Notes: generated by a model not told the origin, from the sequence alone. Positions 36,896 to 48,760 are shown, numbered from the stretch's first letter. The stretch is 64,000 bases of DNA from Datisca glomerata (GCA_003255025.1 QANY01008782.1:934659-998658); one strand, 5' to 3'. Made by a program: numbers and translations.

Positions 36896-38524
36896 TTATT
36901 AAGATATATCAACTCAGCAACTCCACCATTGTTGAACTCGTTGAAACAGAGCATCCCGTCGGTACCTACCATAGTAAAAAATAAATCAAATCAAGGAAAC
37001 TTTAAAAGAAGAAGTGGAGAAGGTTGAAAACGTCGCAATTCCAATTGAGCTTCTCTCCACCTAAAAACGGCACCGTTCAACTTATTGGCTCAACTCATTC
37101 TGTTGAGCTTTCTATTTCTTTCTTTTCTAAGTGTATACATATTATAGGTTCTGTTAGATTTTTCTGTTGTCATTATTGTCTATATATATACTCTTGTATA
37201 ATTCTTATAGCGAGTGAATGAATAAAATAGAATAGCTTATTTACCTCCTTCTTCATCTTCTTATTTCTCCATTTTACTGTTCTTCGACTTTGATACAAAC
37301 AACATTGATAATGAGAAACACTAGCATAGATGAAAGACAACCAATGTAAAAAAGAATTAACAGAAAAAAAATAGTTACCCACGTATCAGAAGAGGAGACT
37401 ACATCAGCAGAATCGATGAAGTCTGCAGCAAATGTCGATATAGAGGGAAGTAAATCTTCCTGATCATTCAAAGAAATAAAAAAGACATTCCAATAGAATG
37501 CCAGTAACCAACATCAATGCTATTCATAACAACCATAGGTTTCGCAAGGGAAATGAAGGTGGGATAGTGAGAGCGACATTAGGAAAGGTTCTACAAAGTA
37601 TTACTCATGGCCACGTTCTCGATACCCAACAATTTCAATAAAGAAACTTATTGAGAAGAGTTAGAAACATGCCCGCGGGATTCTTGATACCGATGGAGTT
37701 TATCAATAGTGATTATCAAATAAATAACACATAATATGCACCTTTCTTTTTGTAAATATTTATTATAATCAGATTCCAACATTATCTATTAAGTGATTAC
37801 TTAGCTACTAAGTTTTAACTATAATTTCATAAATATATATTAAATGTATAATGGAATTAATATATTTTTCATAGAAATATTATGATATATGTGTGACTAT
37901 TGATTATGATAATTAAGTAAATATTTTCCAATAGCGTGTAACTAAGTAAAAAAGATGGAAAATGTGAAAATAGAAGAAAAGAAAGAAATTTATGAGAATG
38001 AAAAATGGAGGAATTAAACCTAAATTTTGGGTGGAATATATAAATCTGATATATATAAATAATAAAAAAGAAAGTTATAATCTGAAAAAAAATCATGTAA
38101 TTGAAACTAACTTTCCGATGAAATTAAAAATTATGAATAAACACAATTAAAAAGCGAAATTACATGATGAAAAAAAAGTGGAAGTCAAATTAACCTTCTT
38201 CGCGTGTCGTTTTTATCTAAATATATTAATCGAGGTACAAGGTTATTATGGAAACAACAAAAATTGGTTAAACCTATTTGGCTATTCCTTTAATTATTAT
38301 AATAAATAGTTAAAAAAACTATCTCAATCATTTAGAATGACTAAATGCAACAAATGCTACTCACTAAGGCTCTCTAGCGGGACAAACTAGACGTGAATCA
38401 GATGTATCACAAATATGTTTCATCATGTTTAAAGTTTAAAATATTAAAAACCCTGTGATGGATTGTCATATTTATCTATGTTTAAGTCCATAACTCTCAC
38501 ATCAGATGGATACTCGTCCTCATA

Positions 38525-38670
38525 CCTTAGAGTTTATCTGATTTGATTTATAGTAATGTAAGAGTTATTATCTATGTAGAACACTAAAGTCACATTGAGT
38601 TCTATATTGATAATAACTCTTATATCACATAGCAACTAGATGAATAAATCGAATTTGATAAACTCTAAGG
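38525..38670. repeat. 146-bp foldback (hairpin)
   Basis: CCTTAGAGTTTATC at 38525 is mirrored by GATAAACTCTAAGG ending at 38670. A second paired block, TAAGAGTTATTATC / GATAATAACTCTTA, lies inside the first, followed by GTAGAAC/GTTCTA near the loop. Arms are ~65 nt with mismatches and one bulge. It could be a small MITE or an RNA foldback; no target duplication was identified. Confidence 0.75.
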
Positions 38671-39051
38671 AGTGTTCACATATACAAGTGATATATCTTC
38701 ACGTAGATACTGATAAATATTCTCTGCATCTATAGACGTATCCTAGTCTATTAATTTGAAAGAAGACTCATGGTCTATCACGAGTCTCTAAATTCATTAT
38801 AAATAGTTGATAACTAGTTCATCAATGAGTAATTTCAATCTAAGCTTTCTAGTTAAAGCTCCCCGACTTAATTATCGAAGTGTAATCGGTTAGCATCTCA
38901 TTGATGTCAACTACAACCTCTTATGTTCATTCTTCTTAGTTTTAAATTCTCTAAACGATGCATTCATGACAGTAGTTTTTTTTTCTCTATAATTTTTGCA
39001 AACAAAAATGCTTATGTGAATTTTTCTGAAGAATAATGAGTCTATCAACAA

Positions 39052-39104
39052 AATTGCTTATGTTTTTTTTTCTTTGACAAAAAAAAACAATTGCTTATGT
39101 TTTT
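39052..39104. repeat. Tail-only micro-insertion with 16-bp flanking repeats
   Basis: AATTGCTTATGTTTTT occurs at 39052-39067 and 39089-39104. The 21 bases between them contain CTTTGACAAAAAAAAA, the same tail as the SINE at 5 kb. Confidence 0.7.
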
Positions 39105-39361
39105 AGGCAAAATTGCTTACTTGTCCTTCTTATTAATTTATTTCTAATGAGTCTATCAACTACATTTGTTTATTCCATATAATAACTATCTTCTTTAATT
39201 TGGAATCTTCACTCAATGATCTTTCTTAAATTTATTTTGTTTATTAAGATAACTTCTCAATCATTGATGCTAGTTTTTGTATATTCCTTTTAAGAGGCAG
39301 GGATAGCCTTTCATTCTCTGTTTGAAAGAGTACTCTTCTTTGGAGCTCTAAAGAGTCATCA

Positions 39362-39865
39362 ATGGGGGATTTGTTTGGCCCAAGGTTGTACTGCTGCTAC
39401 AAGTGCCGGAATCCCATTTCCTACCATGATGACATTGTTTCTAAAGCTTTTCAGGTGAAAAAAATTATAAATTTTTTTAATTTATTTTTTCAGATTTATG
39501 TATACACAATGATCATCATAGGATATGTAATATGTACCAATTTCTATGTTAAATCCTACACTTTATTTTGATACTTTTTTTTCTTCAGTTCAAGTGAAGT
39601 ATGATATCTTAAAAATCATCATTGGTTGTTTCTATAGGGAAGCAATGGAAGAGCGTTTCTGTTTGCACATGCAATGAACATAGAAGTAGGGCCAAAAGAA
39701 GACAGGCAGCTCATAACTGGACTGCACACAATGGCAGATGCACTCTGCTCTGATTGTGGTGAGGTTTTGGGTTGGAAGTATATAAAAGCTTATGAAGAAT
39801 CCCAAAAGTACAAAGAAGGAAAATTTGTTCTTGAAAAATTCAAGATTGCCAAGGATAATTGGTAG
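39362..39865 (+). CDS. Yippee-like zinc-binding protein
   Basis: Two exons, 39362-39454 and 39638-39865, total 321 nt (106 residues plus stop) with GT-AG borders. The Yippee domain covers almost the whole protein: [11 protein letters not shown] near the N-terminus and [10 protein letters not shown] near residue 75 give two CxxC pairs for one zinc ion. Between them lie the family signatures [15 protein letters not shown]-x(4)-G and [12 protein letters not shown]. The end is [15 protein letters not shown]. The family is deeply conserved in eukaryotes. Some members join the CTLH/GID ubiquitin ligase and others are linked to nuclear or centrosomal roles, but the plant role is poorly known. The ATG is the first in frame and splicing is clean. 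Confidence 0.93.
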
Positions 39866-40430
39866 CAATTTACAGTTTGTTTTTTTATAAAAAAACTACT
39901 GTTTTATATATTTGATTAGAAATTGATTGTGACTTTTCATCTGGTGTACAAGTTTGGGTACAATTGCCTCATTTTTATGTGGATCAATTTGTACATATTG
40001 GTGTTGATAAAAAAACATTCTACATGTCGTGATGCAATATTTATTGATTCATGTTTTTAACTTATTACTTTGCCATTCTAAAGTACATGCTCTGTACAGT
40101 ATATGACTAACAGAACTTGTCAGATATTACAGTATTGAAATTCACTTTTCTATATATTTTCCCATTATCAATGAAAGTGAGAAAATGCCATAACAATCAA
40201 AACATCTATTTTTATATTCAATATTTGATTCCAATAATATAATTCTTTTATAGTTGAATTATCATATTTATTTAAAATAATTATTAAAATGAACAATTAT
40301 AATTTATTGATAATCTATATTTATATCGTAATTGAATTACCTCCAAAATGTGAGGCCATCTATATTTACGTTGGCAAGCTAATTCTAGCTTCAAAGAAAA
40401 ATAATGTTTTCCCCGTTCCACCATTTATTA

Positions 40431-40474
40431 AATTATCCTTTATTGCTTTGACAAAAAAAAATTATCCTTTATTG
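40431..40474. repeat. Tail-only micro-insertion with 15-bp flanking repeats
   Basis: AATTATCCTTTATTG at 40431-40445 and 40460-40474 brackets CTTTGACAAAAAAA, 14 bp matching the SINE tail. Confidence 0.75.
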
Positions 40475-42664
40475 ATATAAATGTTGCAGAATTTTTATGA
40501 AAACTATTTGAAATAATTTATTTTAATATTATAGTGTAACATTATTTAAAATAATATTATAATTTTGGTTAATTTAAGCCAATCACATGATTAAATTTGT
40601 AGTTAATTAAAAATAGTTTTAATAAAATTTAACTTAACATTATTAAATACATAATTAAATTTAATATTAAAATAATACACATCACAATGTTTTTATGCCT
40701 ATATCGAACATAAAACCCTAAATTTTAATTCATTATATATATATACTGAACTTAAAAATCTTAATTTTTGATTCATTAGTCTATTAGTTACGATACATTG
40801 CTCTAAAAAATCCTAATGACGCATATAAAAATGAGACCCAATGATTTTTCTTTTTCCCTGGCCTTTGAATAATAGTTAACTTGATTTTTATTTTTTGGTA
40901 AAATATCATCATAAACTAATTTATGTTTGCTATTTTTTTGTTTTACCTAAAAGAAGTTTATTAAATGCATATTTTATTTTTAGTTGGTTTAAAATTTCAA
41001 TCAAGTTTTAGAAAATTTAGCTAAAATACTTTTTAAGTACAACTACCAAGCACGCTTTTAGATATTAAAACCTTTGTAGAAACTAACATCATTTCGAGGT
41101 ACAGATGACACAAATGAGATATATTATTTTGAATAATTCATTTATGTTGCATGTATTTCATTTTATATAAATATACATTAGATAATGTATCTCCTTTATA
41201 TTACATGTACCTCTGTTTTTTTTCTTTTCAGATGTTACATGTACTTCATTTATATAAAAAATGTATCTCAAATAAGATACTTCACGTTATGTTACAATTA
41301 CGGTACATATAAAGACTCCTCTTTCAAATGGGTTTTAGTATTTGTCATGTCCTTCATTAATTATTGGAACATGAATGATAGAATTCTTTTGAGTAAAGAC
41401 TCCAAAAACAAGTGGACAATATTAGTTAGTGTATAATTAATTGCATTATTATAAGGTGTTCATTTTTTCTAAATTTCTTATCCCAAGTGGGTGAGTTTTT
41501 GCATAAAATATTCGGATATTAAGAATTTCCATTAACAACTCTTGGAATGTAAAGAATAGGTTCTTCGAATGAGAAAATGTCAAAGATTTTACGTTTGTAC
41601 ATCCTCATAGAAGCCGAAAACCTATCTTCTTTATAATTGTATAATAAGTTTGTATTGTTATATGCTATTATCTTTATAATTTGTACCAGCGAAATTCAGG
41701 TAATTAAGATATTTTTTTATCAAAGTTATAATTATATAGGATTAAGATATTCTTTTACTCGAAATCCAAAATCTCAAAGTAAAATAGTAATTGAGAAATT
41801 ATAAAACTAATACTCTCATTCCCATAGTAGCCTTAATTATTTCTTTTTATGTTATTTGAAATTGAAAGAAATATAAATAAATAACCGGCGGCATGTAACA
41901 TTGACAGAAGTCAAACTGAAAGATAGAAAGCATATAGAGGGGAGAGAGAGAAAAGGAAGTTTCTCGGAAACCAAACAGAAGACGAAATCAAGTCCAACCA
42001 TAAAGAAGCCTTTCCACAAACAGTTAAAAAATTTGGGTTTTGTTTGAAAAATTGTGAGCACATAAAGAATTAGAAATGTTCCTTGAGAATTACCTATGAA
42101 ATTCCCTGCTCGCACTATTGATGGTTCTAAATATTTTATCATATTTATAGTTGAATAGCGTAAATAAATTATTTAAAGTAAGTTTCAGCTGAGAATAGTT
42201 TTCACTCTTCCACTTCAAGAAAAGAAAAAGAAGCAACAAAAGGTTGCTTGCACCTTGAAAAAATATAAAAGAAAGCATGGAAAAGAATTACATTTTCATT
42301 CAATTTTTTTTTTTTATCAATTTCCTTACTTTCTCTCAACATTTTCGCTTTTATTTTCCGTAATCTCTTTGCCTATAACAAAAATCTGAAGGAAAGAAAA
42401 ATAACAGAAAAAGTTATATGAATATTATATTTTTTGAAAATTGTTGTGCATCGCCGTTTTTAAAATTTTACATGCAAGAATGATTCTTATATTTTTAATA
42501 TGTGAAAATACTTTTTTTTAGACTTTGCATATGAGTTCATTTCTTTTAGATATGATAATGATATTTTTAAAATTTAGTTTTTCACTCACTATATAATATT
42601 AGTTAAATGGTTATATTTACATATTATCATTTTAAGGATAAGTTTTGCTTATTATTTCTATAAT

Positions 42665-42708
42665 AAAGTCATTCTTATCATCTTTGATAAAAAAAGTCAT
42701 TTTTATCA
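42665..42708. repeat. Tail-only micro-insertion with 16-bp flanking repeats
   Basis: AAAGTCATTCTTATCA (42665-42680) and AAAGTCATTTTTATCA (42693-42708), one mismatch, bracket TCTTTGATAAAA. Confidence 0.65.
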
Positions 42709-43322
42709 AAATTCATATTTTTTTATAGAAATTGTAATAGTTTTAAGAAAAAAAATTTCAAAACATTGCTTGAAGAATTTGAAATATGGAAAAAATAGTT
42801 ATAAGAATATTTCTTTTTGTAGAAGTTATATGAATACTTAATCCTACTTCTATAATTTCCTTCACTTTTCTCCTAATAGGAGGGAAATAGACATTAGTGG
42901 AAAAATTAGTTGATTTAGAAAAAAACGCAAAAGAAATTATTAATATAGTAAAAGTAATTTCTATTATTATTTTCATTTGCATATTCTAAGGACTCTAAAC
43001 AATGAAAATACAGTAATTACATTTCTCTTTCCTTTTCATTTAATTTCTCTTTTATATTTGTCAAAATACAAGCCATCCGAAAATTCTCAGTAATATTGAA
43101 ATATTAAAAATTCAGTATAATTTCTTATAATTTGAAGTACTATATCTAATATTTAATATTTTATTTATATTTTAAGAAGAAATAAAAGAACGAGATCTTA
43201 ACATTTTAAAAAGTATGTACATGATTTTAAATTATACGGAGTTTTAAGTATTTTACGAGTGACGGTCATTTTATCGTACACGTGGAGTATGCGAAGACCA
43301 AGAAGGCGACCAATTTTCCAGG

Positions 43323-43333
43323 CCTATAAAACC
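43323..43333 (+). promoter_or_regulatory. TATA box of the KIC-like gene
   Basis: CCTATAAAACC lies 103 bp upstream of the ATG, leaving a leader of about 70-80 nt. An ACACGTGGAG element (G-box core CACGTG) is at about 43278-43287, which suggests bZIP/bHLH input. Confidence 0.65.
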
Positions 43334-43435
43334 ACATTTGGCATCTTCTCGACAGATGCCAAGCACTACTCGTCTCCATAAGTTGTACGCTAAAATTGAA
43401 TTGAAGCTAAGACCCAATCCTCTGCTCCAAATCAA

Positions 43436-43819
43436 ATGGAAAACAATCAAAACCCTAATTCTACAACAACAACAATTGTGTACGAAGATCTGTTACCCGT
43501 AATGGCACAGAAGCTAGATGTGGAGGCATTCGTGGAGGAGCTATGCGGTGGATTCCGGATTCTGGCAGATCCTGAGAGAGGGCTAATCACGTCAGAGAGT
43601 CTAAGGAGAAACTCGGAGCATTTAGGTATGGGAAAGATGAGCGAAGAGGAAGCAGAGGGAATGGTTATAGAAGGTGATATTGACGGAGATGGAGCTCTCA
43701 ATCAGACTGAATTTTGTATTCTGATGGTGAGGCTTAGCCCTGGAATTATGGAAGATGCTGAAGCTTGGCTGGAAAAGGAACTTGATCAAGAGCTAAGTAA
43801 AACTCAGACTGAAGCTTGA
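43436..43819 (+). CDS. KIC: KIC-like single-EF-hand calcium-binding protein (KIC/PBP1/KRP family)
   Basis: Intronless, 127 residues, as is usual for the family. The N-terminal tail is Asn/Thr-rich. Next come YEDLLPVMAQKLDVEAFVEELC and the conserved LITSESLRRNSEHLG segment. A single EF-hand loop follows (DIDGDGALNQTEF, about residues 81-93), then LMVRLSPGIMEDAEAWLEKEL, an amphipathic helix. In Arabidopsis KIC binds the kinesin-like calmodulin-binding protein in a calcium-dependent way and represses its microtubule binding, affecting trichome branching. Its paralogue PBP1 binds the kinase PINOID. The tail ending in WLEKEL favours KIC over PBP1. The frame is intact, with a TATA box 103 bp upstream. 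Confidence 0.9.
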   Translation: MENNQNPNSTTTTIVYEDLLPVMAQKLDVEAFVEELCGGFRILADPERGLITSESLRRNSEHLGMGKMSEEEAEGMVIEGDIDGDGALNQTEFCILMVRLSPGIMEDAEAWLEKELDQELSKTQTEA

Positions 43820-45179
43820 ATTTGTTTTATTTACTTGAAGTTCAAGTTTGCTCTGTTGTAAAAGGAGAAATATTGGAATTATTATCTAAAATATTAAGGG
43901 AAATGTTGAGGGATATGTATATCTAATTATTATAATCCGTATTGTTTAAACCATAGAAATCCATGAAACTTTGAAATTGGAACTCTGAAGTCGCAGTTAG
44001 TCTAAAAGCTTATACATCAGAATTGAAAAGTTTTCCCTTTTGAAGAATCAAATTAATTCCCGCAAGAGATATCTAACCAGAACGACCAAGTGATAGATTT
44101 TCTGGATCTCACGAAGCTGACCCAGTTGGCTTAAGAAAAAGACAGGGATTGGGTGGGTTTTTTTTCTTGGGGGTTTATGGGAGAAATTTACACACGTGGA
44201 AATGACAAACTGTTTAAACGAATGCCGGCCTCTGTTATTTTGTAAATGGCCGAGTCGAACGTATATTATTTTTTAATGACTTCTTTTACCCTTTTATTTA
44301 CAAGAGTCTCGCTCTCTTTAACTATCCCTCTCTATCTGTCTTACTCTCTCTGTCTTTCTCTGTATCGTTATCTCAATCTCTGTATCAGCCTCTCCCTCTC
44401 TCTGTGTGGTTGGTAGTTTCAGATCTGGCAGAGACACTGAGAGAGAGAGAGAGACTTGTCTGGTTTTGGGTGCTTCGGAGGGCATTCCCCAGCTACATGC
44501 AGTTTCTACGATAGGGATTCGTCTTCTTCATCCTGACGATGTCTGCTCCGATCGGTAGTCATACAACGGTATTGCTTTTTTGCAGTTGTGTTGGTCAACG
44601 ATGGTCAGTAGCAGGAAGGGATAGATCCATATTTTATGGATCTTGATGTAAAAGTCTTATGAAATATCACTCTCTTTTCCCATTAGATGAGCAATTCACC
44701 TTGATCGCAGTTGACTTCAGCGGAAATAAAAATGCTCCATTAAGGACTTCTATCATCGCCTCTCCCTCTCCATTACTTCAGACTACAGGTACTTAAATGT
44801 GCTAAAGACTAAGAAATTTGTCTGAATTTGCTTCTGTAATCTATTAACAATAATGAGGATAAAAATTGCTTAGATGATACACTCGAGCTAGCCATTAAAT
44901 AGGCAACAAAACAAAGTGAATAAAAGAATATATTAGGGTTGTACGAGATGACACAATAGAGGAAAGATAAAAGATTATTTTGTGCAATGATTGACTGAAT
45001 TGGATTATGAATTAGTCAATCACTGCATTTATGGTTTTCTGAGGCTCAAATTACGTGCTGTGCAATGGAGAAGGCTCGTTGCTGATGTGGAGCTCATGCA
45101 GACAAGGACACCTCTTAGCTCGCGTGTCTTTATGAGATTGGTTCCTAGAAGAATGATCATGCCATGCATACTTACGTAG
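43820..45179. other. 3' UTR of KIC-like gene, then a CT-rich leader-like region
   Basis: 43820-43950 is the likely 3' UTR. At 44290-44500 a CT- and GA-rich stretch resembles a plant 5' leader. It is followed at 44539 by ATGTCTGCTCCGATCGGT, 33 bases of open frame and then GT. This could be the first exon of a gene whose remainder was lost or displaced by the copia remnant at 45.2 kb. No domain can be read. Confidence 0.35.
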
Positions 45180-46835
45180 ACACTGGCATAGATTTGCTAG
45201 CTCAAAATAGTGAGCTTGTCACGAACAAAGTCATGGGAATAACATGCAACTTGCGACAAAGTTTAACGAAAAGAGCTGAGCTAGAGGCTTTGTGAGAATG
45301 TTAGTAACTTGAGATGAAGAATGAATATACATGATATTAATGGCCTTAGATAAAACCTTGTCATGAACAAAGTGTACATCAATTTGATGTGCTTTGTTCG
45401 AGAGTGAAAAACAAGATTCCTGGCAAGGGAGATGGTACTCTGGTTGTCACACTAGAGAATGGGAAAGGCAGCCAGTGGAAGATGGAGTTCCTGAAGAAGA
45501 AAAGTGAGCCAAACTACATAAGATGTTGCAGGGACTAAGGCACAATATTCTGATTCAATGCTGGAACGTGCAACAACATTTTGATTTTTAGAGCTCTAGC
45601 TCAGAAGATTTGTGCCCAAGTAAACACAATAACCACTAGTTGACTTGCGAACATAAAGAGAGCTCCCCCAATATTCATCAGAGTAGCAAGTAAGAACGAT
45701 TCTGTAAACTGGAGTAAATTGAAGACCATAATGCAGTGTGCCGTTAATGTATCTCAGAAGCCGTTTACAAGATCTCCAGTGAGCAGTTGTTGGGGCAGAC
45801 ATAAATTGAGTTAATTTATTCACAACAAAGGATGAGATCAGGCCTGATGTCTGTTGAGACCCCTTGGAAACCAAAAAAGCTTTATACCTGTTAACTGTCC
45901 CATCAAAATTGTATTTCACTAGAAAGATCCATTTGTTGGTAACCACCTTTATATTAGAGGAAAGAGGAACTAATTACCATGTATTCTTTTTCATGAGAGC
46001 AACATATTCAGTAGTCATGGCAGCTCTCCAATCTGGATTCTGAGGAGATTCTGATAAGGAACTTAGTTCAAAAGAATGACTTGGTGTAGAGGCAAACACC
46101 ATAGGGTGAAGGGATCATGTTTTTGACCGGGTGATCATGTGATGAGTGGGTTGTGTGATAGGTGGTGGAATTAAATGTGAAACAATAGAAGGGTAACAAA
46201 AAAATGTAAGGGTGTGGGAAAGGGAGATGAGGAAACAAAAGGTACATTATGAGTAGGAAATGAATAAGTGGGACTAGACAGAGTAGGAGTCATACCTGAA
46301 GTAACTGCTCTTGGAGATGCATTTGAAGATGGACAAGGTGAAAAGTTGTCTGCTACAGAGGTGGAAAGAATAGTTGTACCAGATGTGTCCTGCATGAGAA
46401 AAGGAACAAAATACACATGCATATTGACACTTTTATGAGGCATAACAGACTTTGAAGTGAGCTTAAGAAAAGAGAAGTTAGATTCATTGAAAGTAACACT
46501 TTTGGAAACATAAACTCTACCAATACAAGGTCAAGATAGTTACCCTTTATGAGAGGTACCGTATCCTTTGAACACACATTTCTTGGAGTGAAAGTCAAAC
46601 TTATGAGAGTTATAAGGTCGAAGAAAGGGAAAACAAGCACATCCAAATACTTTAAGTGAAGAGTAATTTTCCTTTTTCTTAAACGGTTTTTCAAAAGGTG
46701 TTAATTGATTAAGGACATGTGTGGGAAGAATATTAATGAGATATGTAGCAGTGGAAAAGGCTTGCCAACAGAATGTGATAGGTAGGGAAGCATGAGCAAG
46801 CATAGGAAGCCCATTTCAACTATATGCTTGATTGT
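45180..46835 (-). mobile_element. Ty1/copia remnant, minus strand, RT core deleted
   Basis: Reading from 46810 downwards: end of integrase (ITFCWQAFSTATYLINILPT, KVFGCACFPFLRPY), then a long Ser/Pro/Thr-rich linker. RT starts at 45990-45840 (VTNKWIFLVKYNFDGTVNRYKA, VSKGSQQT) and jumps at about 45845 directly to SSFVVNKLTQFMSAPTTAHW, the segment before RNase H. RNase H runs YSDEYWG...KSTSGYCVYLG, SSIESEYCALV, CDNQSTISLARN to VTNILTKPLAQLF near 45265. Stops and frameshifts occur throughout. No LTRs were identified. Confidence 0.87.
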
Positions 46836-46935
46836 TAAACTCCCGATCCAGATAGTAAGATCTTATGATTTTACGATCTTGTCTAACTCTTATGATCCGA
46901 TTCATAAGTAGAATATTAAATTGGGAGGATCTTAC

Positions 46936-48745
46936 TGTTAGAATTATGTCCATAAAGTAGAGTGTAATAACTATTTATTAGTATTTAGTTATTTCTCAGA
47001 CATTTTGTATTACCAAATTCAATGAATGAACGAAAGTTTTTCTATTAATTAAAGCATGTTTATAATTTACTCAAGTCTTGAAAATATTGTCAACGTAAGA
47101 AGAGTAGGGGTATTCCAGACAAACTCTTCTGAAATAGTTTAGAATGTTATTCGTTGTCTTAAGATCGACTGGACAATCAAATCCGATTAAGACTGTTAGG
47201 TTGAGCTAAATGATGTCAATCTTGGGGTATGAGAGTGGAGACTCTAACGGTTGACCTATACATGTTATGGAACATGTTGAATAGATCAATAACAAATTAG
47301 TTTAGAGCAAAGTCGTTTGTCTAGTTGTAAATCTAATTGTTTACACCTTAAGGGTATTTTTGTGATCACCTTAACCTTGAGGTGAATACGAAACTTGACT
47401 TAGTTACTTACAATACCACAGATGTTGGGATCATGATTCAACTATGTTAGAGTTACGTGATTCACATATATGAAATTCATGATGAGATTGTAAAATGAAA
47501 TAATATCACCGTATGCTTTATTGATGGGTGTGTAAATAAATAAAATGGGTCAGATACTCGATGAAATGAATCATTTAATAAGACGTGGTGAACTGTGCGA
47601 GACAATTCACTGTTATGTTTTTGTTATTCACAGTCAATAAATGACTTAAGGAAATAATAACTAAAGGGGTAAAATGGTAATTTTATATCCCGCTCTTGTT
47701 ACTGATATTCACGAAGGGTAACATAACAAAATATTCCACGGACCGTGAAATAGAATTGTTTATTTGCACCAACATGAATTGATAGTTGATTCGGCATCGG
47801 ACTTATAGTGGAGTCGTACGATATCATGATTAAATGGTTCAGGAATTTATGAGATAAATTCCTCGAGTATTTGAATCATATTGCTTTATTCATGTGATCC
47901 ATTCAGTCTCAGGAGTAGCTCATAAGGACAAGAATGAGAAACAACATCAGTTGGACAAAAAATGTGTTTTGGACCAAGGTATACATCCAGAACTCATATG
48001 TGATGGGTATCGTCATTAAAGTAGTGAAAAGCAAAAATTAACGTTCAAATTAATTAATTGTTATTTTCTTATTATTAGATAATTAGTAAATAAATAAAAT
48101 TAATTAATTAATTGATGGAGATCAATTTCCTTTAACAATTTGGATTGATGAATTTGGACATAGTATTGGCTCTGTGGAGGTAAAATTTTGACAATTACAA
48201 TAAAAGGGAGGAGAATTTTGGCAATTTACAGTATGTGGGTATATGTGTGAATTCTATATTCTTTATATAAGGGATGTCATTAGGATTGCCTCCCTAAGTG
48301 TGTTGACACAACCCTGATCATAATGTTTGATTACATAGAGCAAAGAAAGTAATTTCTCTCTCCCCTCCCTGTTGCCGCCGAAATCTAGAGGAAGAAGATA
48401 AATTTTTTTCTTCTTTTGTTGTTTTAAGAGCCCATACTCAATTCCTGACGACATCCTATTGAGATACACTTCTGAATCCTACGAGTGGTTGTTGGTGTGA
48501 AAATTGATTTAAGTTCTACGAAGAGTGAAGAACGCAAAATAATCAATATGATTCCATCAAGTCAGAACTTCTCCAGTACAAATTATTTCCACCTCTTCTA
48601 AATACATCAATCTAAATATACATGATCATAAAAAATTTTATATTTAATATGATTAAATAATTTATGTGAAAAAATTTTGACTTTCCGCCAATGAACCGTT
48701 CGTGGTTCATTATTTTTCCTCAAATTTTTAAAGCTCGATCCAACA
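46936..48745 (+). repeat. Long LTR of the nested copia element (5' LTR)
   Basis: The right border is firm: ATCCAACA at 48745 is followed by a primer binding site. A promoter-like CTATATTCTTTATATAAGGG lies at 48253-48272. The left border is probably TGTTAGAATT at 46936, which gives ~1.8 kb. However 46936-47774 alone matches repeat A (12218-13097) and also ends CACCAACA, so it could instead be an independent ~840-bp LTR abutting a shorter 5' LTR. Confidence 0.6.
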
Positions 48746-48747
48746 AT

Positions 48748-48760
48748 TGGTATCTGAGCC
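48748..48760 (+). promoter_or_regulatory. Primer binding site of the nested copia element
   Basis: TGGTATCTGAGCC, one base from the canonical copia site for initiator tRNA-Met, starts three bases after the LTR end. Confidence 0.85.

Larger units (their letters stand above)
34288..37262 (+). mobile_element. Ty1/copia remnant with RT core deleted
   Basis: The 5' part is missing. It starts in GAG_pre-integrase (LWHLRLSHSSIYRL). Integrase follows (FELIHCDIWGPNS; a degenerate DNEFL/QQNR region at 34680-34790), then an acidic Ser/Pro-rich linker ending RQSQRQRKLPKHL (35390-35440). At about 35628 the frame jumps from TYKEAATK straight to FSATNDTLLQDPSTYRGLLGKL, so the catalytic part of RT, including YVDD, is deleted. 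RNase H (35800-36850) ends in TTHNQVADILTKALPSPNFL and is interrupted by a MITE. A poly-G tract is followed by a likely 3' LTR (36896-37262) with TATA at 37180-37192. Confidence 0.88.
37263..39361. other. Intergenic DNA with a long foldback and one tail-only insertion
   Basis: An exon-like stretch on the minus strand (37460-37381; EDLLPSISTFAADFIDSADV then GTAACT) looks coding-like but has no identifiable partner exons. A frame at 37500-37642 is open on the plus strand with no known domain. The foldback at 38525-38670 is listed separately. The last ~60 bp are the 5' leader of the Yippee-like gene. Confidence 0.45.
39866..43322. other. AT-rich intergenic DNA
   Basis: No gene was recognised. 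Two further tail-only insertions lie at 40431-40474 (15-bp repeats) and 42665-42708 (16-bp repeats). Short frames throughout are low-complexity and without domains. Confidence 0.55.

Noticed and set aside
37381..37642. Exon-like stretches flanking the copia 3' LTR
   Set aside because: One is followed by a GT donor and the other is open for ~47 codons, but they lie on opposite strands with no partner exons or recognisable domain.
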